A stretch of DNA of 6,766 nucleotides, from NCBI GenBank assembly GCA_003488965.1, contig DNJW01000356.1:450-7215 (forward strand), given 5' to 3'. The position numbers and the translations under genes are program-made. The notes beneath the pieces are model-generated. The model was not told the DNA's origin and did no database searches. It saw only the letters and a program-made list of their open reading frames with translations. Within the stretch, counting starts at the first letter, position 1; the number at the start of each line of letters is the position of its first letter. Below, in pieces: positions 1 to 5,858 of this stretch. This DNA is from Lachnospiraceae bacterium. Its GTDB lineage: Bacteria; Bacillota; Clostridia; Lachnospirales; Lachnospiraceae.

Positions 1-122
1 CCAAGTGCTGGCGTTTTTTAAGAGGCTCCTTAGGAAATATGTTCTCTGGCTGCCTGGACGTCAAGCAACATGTGAACAGTAACCAAAAAACTGCGCAGAA
101 ATGGAGTTAAGGATGTTTAGAG
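1..122. other. Upstream non-coding stretch, no supported gene
   Basis: No gene start, RNA gene or rho-independent terminator can be supported here. Frame 2 is open from the window edge to a TAA at 80-82 and frame 3 to a TAA at 106-108, so either could be the last codons of an upstream gene. Neither translation resembles a protein end that I recognise. The stretch contains the phrase TGTGAACAGTAAC (71-83), distant arms TGTTC (40-44) and GAACA (74-78), and an 8-bp palindrome CTGCGCAG (91-98). I have an impression that the GTGAACAGTAAC phrase recurs between genes in Lachnospiraceae, but this is unverified memory. Confidence 0.35.
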
Positions 123-151
123 TTGAAAAACCTAAAAAAACGGTGTAGAAT
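123..151 (+). promoter_or_regulatory. Sigma-A type promoter for hisS-aspS
   Basis: The -35 box TTGAAA (123-128) and -10 box TAGAAT (146-151) are separated by exactly 17 bases, and each matches five of six consensus positions. Transcription would begin near 158, giving a leader of about 60 bases before the hisS start. It is the only good vegetative promoter I see before the five-gene plus-strand run, so it probably drives the whole run. Confidence 0.7.
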
Positions 152-167
152 CTATAGATAAAGCAAG

Positions 168-196
168 TCTCTTCCAAGCAGGGCGCTTGAGAGGGG
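168..196 (+). promoter_or_regulatory. Leader hairpin before hisS
   Basis: CAAGC (175-179) pairs perfectly with GCTTG (185-189) around a 5-base loop. After one C/A mismatch, 168-173 pairs with 191-196 using three G-U wobbles. There is no U tract after it, so it is not a terminator. The hisS ribosome binding site (206-210) lies outside the stem. A role in RNA stability or autoregulation is possible, but nothing in the sequence shows it. Confidence 0.35.
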
Positions 197-218
197 ACAT
201 AAAACGGGAGAATGGATT

Positions 219-1481
219 ATGGCGCTTAGTAAAAAGCCGGTTACCGGCATGAAAGATATTATGCCTGCGGAGATGCAGCTTAGGGATTATGTTATCGGTG
301 TAATTAAGGAAACCTATGGTAAGTTCGGTTTTACTTCCATAGAGACTCCCTGCGTGGAGAATATTGCCAACTTAAGCAGCAAGCAGGGAGGAGAAAACGA
401 AAAATTGATTTTTAAGATACTGAAAAGAGGGGAAAAACTGAATCTGGAAACGGCCAAAGGAGAGGAAGATTTAGTAGACGGCGGGCTGCGGTATGACCTG
501 ACGGTACCGCTGGTGCGCTATTATTCCAACCACTCCAATGAATTGCCTTCTCCGTTCAAGGCATTGCAGATGGGAAACGTCTGGAGAGCGGACCGGCCCC
601 AGAAGGGAAGGTACCGCCAGTTTATGCAGTGCGATATCGATATTTTAGGGGAACCCTCCAATTTGGCGGAAATAGAGCTGATTCTGGCAACGACGACTAC
701 CTTGGGCAAGCTGGGATTTAAAAATTTCCAAATACGTATTAACGAGAGAAGAATTTTAAAAGCGATGGCCGCTTACAGTGGTTTCCCGGAGGAAGCCTAT
801 GATAATGTGTTTATTATTTTGGACAAGATGGATAAGATAGGACTGGACGGGGTAGCCGGGGAATTAAAAGAAAGCGGTTTTGAACAGGAAAGTATTGAAA
901 AATATCTGGAATTGTTTCAAGGGATGGAAGAGGCAAAGGACGGACTGAACTATCTTTTGGAGAAGCTTGGGGATGTTCTGGAACCGGATGTAGGGCAGAG
1001 TTTGAAAGAAATTATTGCCAGCGTAGGGGCAACGAAGGCTTCCCAGTTTGAAATTGTTTTTGACCCCACTTTGGTCAGGGGAATGTCCTATTATACAGGG
1101 ACAATTTTTGAAATTGCCATGCCCGAATTCGGAGGCAGCTGCGGAGGCGGAGGCCGTTATGACAAGATGGTAGGAAGGTTTACGGGCAAGGATGTACCGG
1201 CATGCGGTTTTTCCATCGGGTTTGAAAGAATCATCCTGATTATGATGGAAAATGGCTTCAAGATTCCGGGAGAAAATAAAAAAACCGCTTACTTGATTGA
1301 GAAGGGAATTGCTACAGAAGAGCTTTGTAAGATTATTGCACAGGCTCAGGAGGAAAGGGAAAGCGGTGTCCAGGTGCTGGTGGCGCGAATGAACAAAAAT
1401 AAGAAATTTCAGAAAGAGCAGCTGAATGCAGAGGGTTATGAACAGTTTCGCGAATTTTACAAAAATCCGCTGAAGCAGTAG
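219..1481 (+). CDS. hisS: Histidyl-tRNA synthetase (class II), eukaryote/Bacteroidetes-like type
   Basis: This cytoplasmic enzyme charges tRNA-His with histidine using ATP. Class II motif 2 spans residues about 121-138 with the HisRS signature RPQKGRYRQF. The histidine-binding loops are LVRGMSYYTG (286-295) and GGGGRYD (309-315). Motif 3 is GFSIGFERI (330-338). The ATG at 219 follows GGGAG (206-210) by 8 bases. The catalytic domain is not the usual Bacillus/E. coli type: it has LRYDLTVP (90-97) where that type has LRPEGT, then QCDIDILG (137-144) and INERRIL (174-180), which resemble human and Bacteroidetes enzymes. The anticodon-binding domain (from about 355) is only about 66 residues and stops where related proteins continue for roughly 40 more. 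aspS follows after 19 bases, so no lost tail is hidden downstream. Function is certain; the family placement is from memory. Confidence 0.96.
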   Translation: MALSKKPVTGMKDIMPAEMQLRDYVIGVIKETYGKFGFTSIETPCVENIANLSSKQGGENEKLIFKILKRGEKLNLETAKGEEDLVDGGLRYDLTVPLVRYYSNHSNELPSPFKALQMGNVWRADRPQKGRYRQFMQCDIDILGEPSNLAEIELILATTTTLGKLGFKNFQIRINERRILKAMAAYSGFPEEAYDNVFIILDKMDKIGLDGVAGELKESGFEQESIEKYLELFQGMEEAKDGLNYLLEKLGDVLEPDVGQSLKEIIASVGATKASQFEIVFDPTLVRGMSYYTGTIFEIAMPEFGGSCGGGGRYDKMVGRFTGKDVPACGFSIGFERIILIMMENGFKIPGENKKTAYLIEKGIATEELCKIIAQAQEERESGVQVLVARMNKNKKFQKEQLNAEGYEQFREFYKNPLKQ

Positions 1482-1500
1482 AAGAATAGGGAGGAGCATT

Positions 1501-3288
1501 ATGGCAGAAGCAATGAAAGGATTAAAGAGGACACACCGTTGCGGGGAACTTTCCCTGGCCCATGAGGGTGAAACAGTAACCGTGATGGGCTGGGTGCAGA
1601 AGCAGAGAAATAAAGGCGGTATTATTTTTGTGGATTTGAGGGACCGTTCCGGTCTGCTTCAGATTATTTTTGAAGAAAGCGAATGCGGAGGAGAAAATTT
1701 CGCCAAGGCGGAGAAAATGAGAAGTGAATTCGTTGTGGCAGTGGTAGGCACGGTAGAAAAAAGGGCAGGAGCGGTTAACGAGAATCTGGCTACAGGAAAT
1801 ATTGAAATCAGGGCGAAGGAAACGCGTATTCTGTCGGAGGCGGAGACACCTCCCTTCCCTATCGAGGCGGATTCCAAGACGAAAGAGGAACTGAGACTGA
1901 AATACCGTTATCTGGACTTGCGCCGTCCGGATTTACAGCGTAATCTGATGCTGCGCAGCGCGATTACGGCAAGTATACGCAAATTTTTGACGGAAGAGGG
2001 ATTTTTGGAAATAGAGACACCGATTCTGGGGAAATCCACGCCGGAGGGAGCAAGGGATTATCTGGTTCCCAGCCGTGTGCATCCGGGAACATTTTATGGG
2101 CTGCCCCAGTCGCCGCAGCTGTTTAAGCAGCTGTTGATGTGTTCGGGCTATGACCGTTATTTTCAGATTGCGAAGTGCTTCAGGGATGAGGACTTAAGGG
2201 CGGACAGACAGCCGGAATTTACCCAGGTGGATATGGAACTTTCCTTTGTGGATGTGGAAGATGTTATTGACGTAAATGAAAGGCTGATACAGTTTGTATG
2301 CAAGGAAGCGATTGGATTAGAGGTAGAGCTTCCGCTGCCCCGTATCAAATGGATAGATGCGATGAACCGTTATGGCTCCGACAAGCCGGATACGCGTTTC
2401 GGCATGGAACTGACGGATGTCTCTGAGACCGTAAAGGGCTGCGGATTCGGAGTATTTTCTTCCGCATTGGAAGCCGGCGGTTCCGTCAGGGGCATCAATG
2501 CCAAAGGGCAGGGCGCTATGCCAAGAAAGAAAATAGATGCTCTTGTGGATATGGCAAAAGGCTATGGAGCAAAAGGGCTGGCTTATCTTTCCATCGGAGA
2601 AGACGGCAGCTACAAATCTTCCTTTGCCAAGTTTATGAAGGAGGAGGAACTGAAGGCACTGGTATCGGCAATGGATGGTGAAAACGGGGATTTGCTTCTT
2701 TTTGCAGCTGATAAAAATTCTGTGGTATGGAATGTACTCGGAGCATTGCGTCTGGAACTGGGAAAACAGATGGGACTGATTGACGAAAACCAGTTTAAAT
2801 TCCTCTGGGTGACGGAGTTTCCGCTGCTGGAGTGGAGTGAGGAAGAAAACCGGTTTGTGGCAATGCATCATCCTTTTACAATGCCTATGGATGAGGATTT
2901 GGAATATTTGGATTCTGACCCTGGAAGAGTACGTGCCAAGGCATATGATATTGTGCTGAATGGCGTGGAACTGGGGGGAGGCTCAGTCAGAATCTTCCAA
3001 AACAATATTCAGGAGAAAATGTTTGAAGTGCTGGGATTTGAAAAAGAGGATGCATACAACCGCTTTGGCTTTTTGCTGAATGCATTTAAGTATGGTGTGC
3101 CGCCTCATGCGGGACTGGCATACGGACTGGACCGTCTGGTAATGCTTCTTGTACACGGGGACAGTATCCGTGATGTGATGGCATTTCCGAAAATAAAGGA
3201 TGCTTCCTGCCTGCTGACGAATGCGCCGGACGTGGTGGATGAAATACAGCTTAAGGAACTGGGGATTTGTGCTGCTGCAAAGCAGTAA
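1501..3288 (+). CDS. aspS: Aspartyl-tRNA synthetase (bacterial type with GAD insert)
   Basis: The enzyme charges tRNA-Asp with aspartate in the cytoplasm. Its 595 residues match the usual bacterial length (E. coli about 590). The N-terminal OB-fold anticodon-binding domain (about 15-115) includes GWVQKQRNKGG and VDLRDRSG. The class II core has motif 1 around 150-175, the aspartate-site segment GLPQSPQLFKQLLM (200-213), motif 2 FRDEDLRADRQPEFTQ (227-242), and motif 3 GLAYGLDRLVML (538-549). The bacterial GAD domain lies at about 290-410. AGGGAGGAG (1488-1496) ends 4 bases before the ATG, and the gene follows hisS by 19 bases, so the two are surely cotranscribed, as in Bacillus. Lys38 lies where tRNA-Asp-specific enzymes often have Leu and non-discriminating ones His. 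This leaves open whether it also charges tRNA-Asn. Confidence 0.97.
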   Translation: MAEAMKGLKRTHRCGELSLAHEGETVTVMGWVQKQRNKGGIIFVDLRDRSGLLQIIFEESECGGENFAKAEKMRSEFVVAVVGTVEKRAGAVNENLATGNIEIRAKETRILSEAETPPFPIEADSKTKEELRLKYRYLDLRRPDLQRNLMLRSAITASIRKFLTEEGFLEIETPILGKSTPEGARDYLVPSRVHPGTFYGLPQSPQLFKQLLMCSGYDRYFQIAKCFRDEDLRADRQPEFTQVDMELSFVDVEDVIDVNERLIQFVCKEAIGLEVELPLPRIKWIDAMNRYGSDKPDTRFGMELTDVSETVKGCGFGVFSSALEAGGSVRGINAKGQGAMPRKKIDALVDMAKGYGAKGLAYLSIGEDGSYKSSFAKFMKEEELKALVSAMDGENGDLLLFAADKNSVVWNVLGALRLELGKQMGLIDENQFKFLWVTEFPLLEWSEEENRFVAMHHPFTMPMDEDLEYLDSDPGRVRAKAYDIVLNGVELGGGSVRIFQNNIQEKMFEVLGFEKEDAYNRFGFLLNAFKYGVPPHAGLAYGLDRLVMLLVHGDSIRDVMAFPKIKDASCLLTNAPDVVDEIQLKELGICAAAKQ

Positions 3289-3318
3289 TGTAGGAAGAAA
3301 TCAATATTAAGGAAGAAA

Positions 3319-4080
3319 ATGATAAAAATATATATGGCAGATACCGCACTGTTGCCCGACGAAGAGGCAGTCCTGGAAAATATGGTTTTTCTGGACGAAG
3401 AGAGGAAGCGGAAGGTGTGGCGGTGCGGAAATCTGGAAGATAAAAAAAGGAGCCTTTTGGCCGGATATTTAATTCAGGCAGGGGCAAAGGAGTGGATGGC
3501 ACAAGAGGGCGGCTTGCAGGGGGATGCAAAACCGCTTTTTTTGTCTTATAGGTATTCAGAATACGGCAAGCCATATATAAGCCGGAGGGAGGATATGCAT
3601 TTTAATATATCCCATTCTAAAAACTATGTGGTCTGTGCCTTTTCTGACAAGGAAGTGGGCATTGATATACAGGTGCATAGAAACGGAAAAGGGGATGTGG
3701 CACAAAGATTTTTTTCGGCAGAGGACAGGGAACTGATGAGAAGTCTTGCGCAGAACGGTGAGAATCCGGAGGAAATCTTTTTCTCTATATGGACTGTGAA
3801 GGAGGCTTATATGAAGCTGACCGGGGAGGGGATGCGGCAGGGGCTGGATACAACAGCTATAGAGTTTGATGAATACAGCAGAGGGGAAACGCAGGAAATG
3901 GGTCATTCCAGTATTTGCAAGCAAGGAAGAATAAGCAAGAGGGAGAAAAAAAACAGAAATGCATACTTTCGGGTTTATAGGGAATATGATAAAATGAGCA
4001 GATACAGTATGGCCGTGTGCAGTTATGGGCCGATGGGGGATATTCAAAGGCAGGAAGTACGGGATATAAAAAGTATATAA
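3319..4080 (+). CDS. Sfp-type 4'-phosphopantetheinyl transferase
   Basis: The enzyme moves the 4'-phosphopantetheine arm from coenzyme A to a serine of an acyl or peptidyl carrier protein. Family motifs are clear: GKP (83-85), FNISHS (95-100), the metal site GIDIQ (114-118) with Asp116, and WTVKEAYMK (158-166) with Glu162 and Lys166 as the expected second metal ligand and catalytic lysine. The residue usually given as Glu two places after the Asp is Gln118; animal enzymes also vary here, so activity is plausible. At 253 residues it is somewhat longer than Sfp (about 224), with a basic, low-complexity stretch near 185-215. AAGGAAG (3309-3315) lies just 3 bases before the ATG, and the gene starts 30 bases after aspS. 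No NRPS or PKS gene is in view, so the carrier protein it primes is unknown. Confidence 0.9.
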   Translation: MIKIYMADTALLPDEEAVLENMVFLDEERKRKVWRCGNLEDKKRSLLAGYLIQAGAKEWMAQEGGLQGDAKPLFLSYRYSEYGKPYISRREDMHFNISHSKNYVVCAFSDKEVGIDIQVHRNGKGDVAQRFFSAEDRELMRSLAQNGENPEEIFFSIWTVKEAYMKLTGEGMRQGLDTTAIEFDEYSRGETQEMGHSSICKQGRISKREKKNRNAYFRVYREYDKMSRYSMAVCSYGPMGDIQRQEVRDIKSI

Positions 4081-4115
4081 GGGTTTTACAGAAGAATTGG
4101 GGGTATAGAACTGAG

Positions 4116-4502
4116 ATGAAGGGCGTCTATGAGTTTGAGCATGCATTGGGCTGGCAGCAGGAGATGCGGGCGGTCCGGAGAGATTTTACTTTAGCCAGAA
4201 AAGTAGGGAATGTCAGGTACGGAAGGTATTTTGTGTTTTATCCGGGGATGGGGAAATGGATGTACATAGGATATGAAGACATTGTCTGGGCCTATAGACG
4301 GCTGGAGCAGATAAAAGGAAGAAAAGGAGCGGAGACAAAAGGAGAGATGCATTTTCTTATGCTGGTTACGAAGGAGAAAAAACGGATAGGAGTGCCGGTA
4401 GGAGAAGAGGAAAATGCGCTGACCGGGCTGGCGGTTATTCAGGAGCGTAACAAGTCTGTGGATATTGGATTTGCGAAGGAAAAAGAGGAGATATATTTAT
4501 GA
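4116..4502 (+). CDS. Conserved-looking hypothetical protein, 128 residues
   Basis: I do not recognise a named family. The protein has no signal peptide, no membrane helix and no cysteine. An N-terminal charged segment (1-30) is followed by alternating hydrophobic strands with aromatic residues, RYFVFYPGMGKWMYIGYED (37-55), a helix-like WAYRRLEQ (58-65), and more strands (78-95) before a hydrophilic tail. This strand pattern with one helix is compatible with a small PH-like beta barrel, which is only a guess. The frame is open back to a GTG at 4017, but that would overlap the PPTase by 64 bases, so the ATG at 4116 is preferred. Its only upstream purine run, GGGGG (4099-4103), is 12 bases away, so translation may depend on ribosomes finishing the PPTase 35 bases earlier. 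It overlaps the next gene by ATGA, suggesting linked function. Confidence 0.75.
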   Translation: MKGVYEFEHALGWQQEMRAVRRDFTLARKVGNVRYGRYFVFYPGMGKWMYIGYEDIVWAYRRLEQIKGRKGAETKGEMHFLMLVTKEKKRIGVPVGEEENALTGLAVIQERNKSVDIGFAKEKEEIYL

Positions 4503-5206
4503 TTGGGAACAGCGGAAATATCAATCCGAACAATTACGATACCCATAAGCACGAAGTGACAAAATGCCTGCATGAGACAAGAAAGACAAAGCCGGGAGGC
4601 GGAGGACCGCTGGCATCAGGCAGCGGTATTCCGGTTTCCCAGATAAGGCAGGAACAGAAAGAAATTCCGCTGAGGGAACTGCTGGCAGACGGATTAAGGG
4701 GGTTGTTTACAAAGGTTTCCGGTTTCTGGGCAAGGCAGGGAGTGCATGAGAACCAGGAAAATCCGGTAGAAGAGGAGAAGGGCAAGACATTGCGGGCAGT
4801 AATGGCCGGTAAAGATGGGGAACGGGGCTTGCAGGTATCGCCGGCGGAAAATGCGGCGGCAGGTATACTGGCTACGGCAATGGTAAAGCCGGATACGAAG
4901 AGGGAAGAAGGACAGGAAGAAACGGCGGAAAGGAAAGTCAAACAGGTAGAGGGAGCGGTAAGCGGAGGGTTAAAAAAAGGACAAGGAGGAATTCAAAAGT
5001 TTTTACAGAAGTTTGGCGAAGCGGCTGCAAAAGCAGGCCGGCTGTTTAAGAGAGAAAAACGGAACCGTCTTACCCTTTCGGAAAATAATACGGATTTGGA
5101 AATCGGGAATAACAGTTTCCTTTTGGATTCCTATAACCGGATGGGAGAATATAGTTCGCTGGCAAAAGACAGGAGCCTAGAAGGGAATTTCAAAGCGGAA
5201 GGCTAG
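4499..5206 (+). CDS. Hypothetical protein, largely disordered with amphipathic basic segments
   Basis: I do not recognise this protein. It has 235 residues with no signal peptide, no hydrophobic membrane helix, and one cysteine (Cys23). The N-terminus is polar with a GGGG run (33-36). Two amphipathic stretches are visible: about 55-80 (includes LRELLADGLRGLF) and about 160-190 (includes IQKFLQKFGEAAAKAGRLF, followed by a basic run). A Glu/Lys/Gly-rich linker separates them, and an ordered-looking tail at about 196-222 has FLLDSYNRMGEYSSL. The ATG overlaps the previous stop (ATGA), and AGAGGAG (4484-4490) sits 8 bases upstream, so translation is coupled. Peripheral membrane or protein binding through the amphipathic parts is inference. 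It is the last gene of the plus-strand run, ending 23 bases before the terminator hairpin. Confidence 0.75.
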   Translation: MIGNSGNINPNNYDTHKHEVTKCLHETRKTKPGGGGPLASGSGIPVSQIRQEQKEIPLRELLADGLRGLFTKVSGFWARQGVHENQENPVEEEKGKTLRAVMAGKDGERGLQVSPAENAAAGILATAMVKPDTKREEGQEETAERKVKQVEGAVSGGLKKGQGGIQKFLQKFGEAAAKAGRLFKREKRNRLTLSENNTDLEIGNNSFLLDSYNRMGEYSSLAKDRSLEGNFKAEG

Positions 5207-5228
5207 AGAAAATGTATAGAAAACAACG

Positions 5229-5259
5229 GACAGCTTGCCATGGATTATGGCAAGCTGTC
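5229..5259. terminator. Bidirectional rho-independent terminator hairpin
   Basis: GACAGCTTGCCAT (5229-5241) and ATGGCAAGCTGTC (5247-5259) form a perfect 13-bp stem with a 5-base loop between convergent genes. Read leftward, the stem is followed by CGTTGTTTTCTATAC, a usable T-rich tract. Read rightward, it is followed only by TAAAATT, preceded by an A-rich stretch. It should stop the amidase transcript well and the plus-strand run less efficiently. The stem overlaps the last four codons and the stop of the amidase. Confidence 0.85.
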
Positions 5260-5775
5260 TAAAATTCCGTCAGCGATGGCCAGGGCTATTTCGTCGAAGC
5301 GGTTGTCGAACAAGCTATTGTCGCTGTTACTGTTAATGAATCCTGCTTCCAATAATATGGAAGGCATTTGTGTACGGTTCAGTACTACTAAATTGGTTCT
5401 TTCATTTACCCCGTGATTGATAAAGCCGACAGCCTGCAGATTTTCGTTGATATTTTCCGCCATGCGGGCAGCCGTCCCGTAACGGTTGTAGACAAGAGAC
5501 TCTATTCCCATATATTGATTTGGATAGACGCTGGAATTGCGGTGAATAGACAGAAAATAGTCTGCACCGGATTCGTTTGCTTTTTCTGCTTTACGGGCGG
5601 GGCTGTCATAGATGTCCGTTGTTCTTGTATAGATGGTGTTTACGCCGGCATTTTCCAGCAGACGTCCTACTGCCAGCGTCAGGTTCAGGACATCCGTTTT
5701 TTCTTGTCTTCCGTTATAGACAGCACCTGAATTGACACCGCCGTGTCCGGCATCTAAAGCAATAGTATATGCCAT
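5245..5775 (-). CDS. N-acetylmuramoyl-L-alanine amidase (Amidase_3), no signal peptide
   Basis: This zinc enzyme cleaves the amide bond between N-acetylmuramic acid and L-alanine in peptidoglycan. The 176 residues are one complete Amidase_3 domain. LDAGHGG (7-13) gives zinc ligand His11, RQEK (23-26) gives Glu25, LSIHRNS (75-81) gives His78, and LLEAGF (141-146) gives catalytic Glu143. There is no signal peptide, membrane helix, or SH3, LysM or SPOR wall-binding module, since the catalytic domain starts at residue 3. The ATG is preceded by a GGGGG run (5788-5784) 8 bases away. A sigma-K-like promoter lies immediately upstream. Leaderless amidases of this fold include mother-cell lysis enzymes such as Bacillus CwlC and phage endolysins. 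No phage genes are nearby, so a role in sporulation or cell lysis is the better guess. Confidence 0.93.
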   Translation of the reverse strand: MAYTIALDAGHGGVNSGAVYNGRQEKTDVLNLTLAVGRLLENAGVNTIYTRTTDIYDSPARKAEKANESGADYFLSIHRNSSVYPNQYMGIESLVYNRYGTAARMAENINENLQAVGFINHGVNERTNLVVLNRTQMPSILLEAGFINSNSDNSLFDNRFDEIALAIADGILDSLP

Positions 5776-5794
5776 AGTAATTACCCCCGGTTTA

Positions 5795-5821
5795 CTTATT
5801 TTTACTTTATGAATAAATAAG
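5795..5821. repeat. 7-bp inverted repeat around the amidase promoter
   Basis: CTTATTT (5795-5801) and AAATAAG (5815-5821) are perfect inverted copies separated by 13 bases. They flank the candidate amidase -10 element. A repressor or regulator site is possible, but in such AT-rich sequence a chance match is also likely. Confidence 0.25.
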
Positions 5822-5829
5822 CAATTGGT
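5803..5829 (-). promoter_or_regulatory. Candidate sigma-K-type promoter of the amidase gene
   Basis: On the minus strand, AC (5829-5828) is followed after 16 bases by CATAAAGTA (5811-5803). This fits the Bacillus mother-cell sigma-K consensus AC-16/17-CATAnnnTA. Predicted initiation near 5796 would leave a leader of about 20 bases containing the ribosome binding site. A vegetative alternative, TTGCTT (5824-5819), has only a poor -10 partner. The pattern is short and degenerate, so chance cannot be excluded. Confidence 0.4.
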
Positions 5830-5858
5830 GCATTTCCTATGAACGGTAAATAATGATA

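Noticed and set aside
2..82. C-terminal tail of an upstream gene in frame 2
   Set aside because: Only 26 codons are visible, another frame is equally open, and the peptide resembles no gene usually found before hisS. It remains possible but unsupported.
168..218. T-box riboswitch or transcription attenuator before hisS
   Set aside because: No T-box consensus, no specifier stem and no terminator or U tract is present, and the leader is too short.
864..1499. Long antisense open frame of 211 codons across the end of hisS
   Set aside because: It lies opposite well-supported hisS sequence, its translation has no recognisable motif and the usual composition of an antisense shadow, and it has no credible start signal.
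2317..2871. Antisense open frame of 184 codons within aspS
   Set aside because: It is fully opposite the conserved AspRS coding region and shows no domain, signal or start site.
4017..4115. Longer start (GTG at 4017) for the 128-residue protein
   Set aside because: It would overlap the PPTase by 64 bases, has no ribosome binding site, and adds residues that are the shifted reading of PPTase codons.
3556..4146. Antisense open frame of 196 codons across the PPTase
   Set aside because: It covers the conserved PPTase catalytic motifs on the other strand; its Ser/Pro/His-rich translation is typical of a shadow.
5245..5775. Prophage endolysin interpretation of the amidase
   Set aside because: There is no holin, phage structural gene, integrase or attachment site in the window, and similar stand-alone amidases are common in Clostridia chromosomes.
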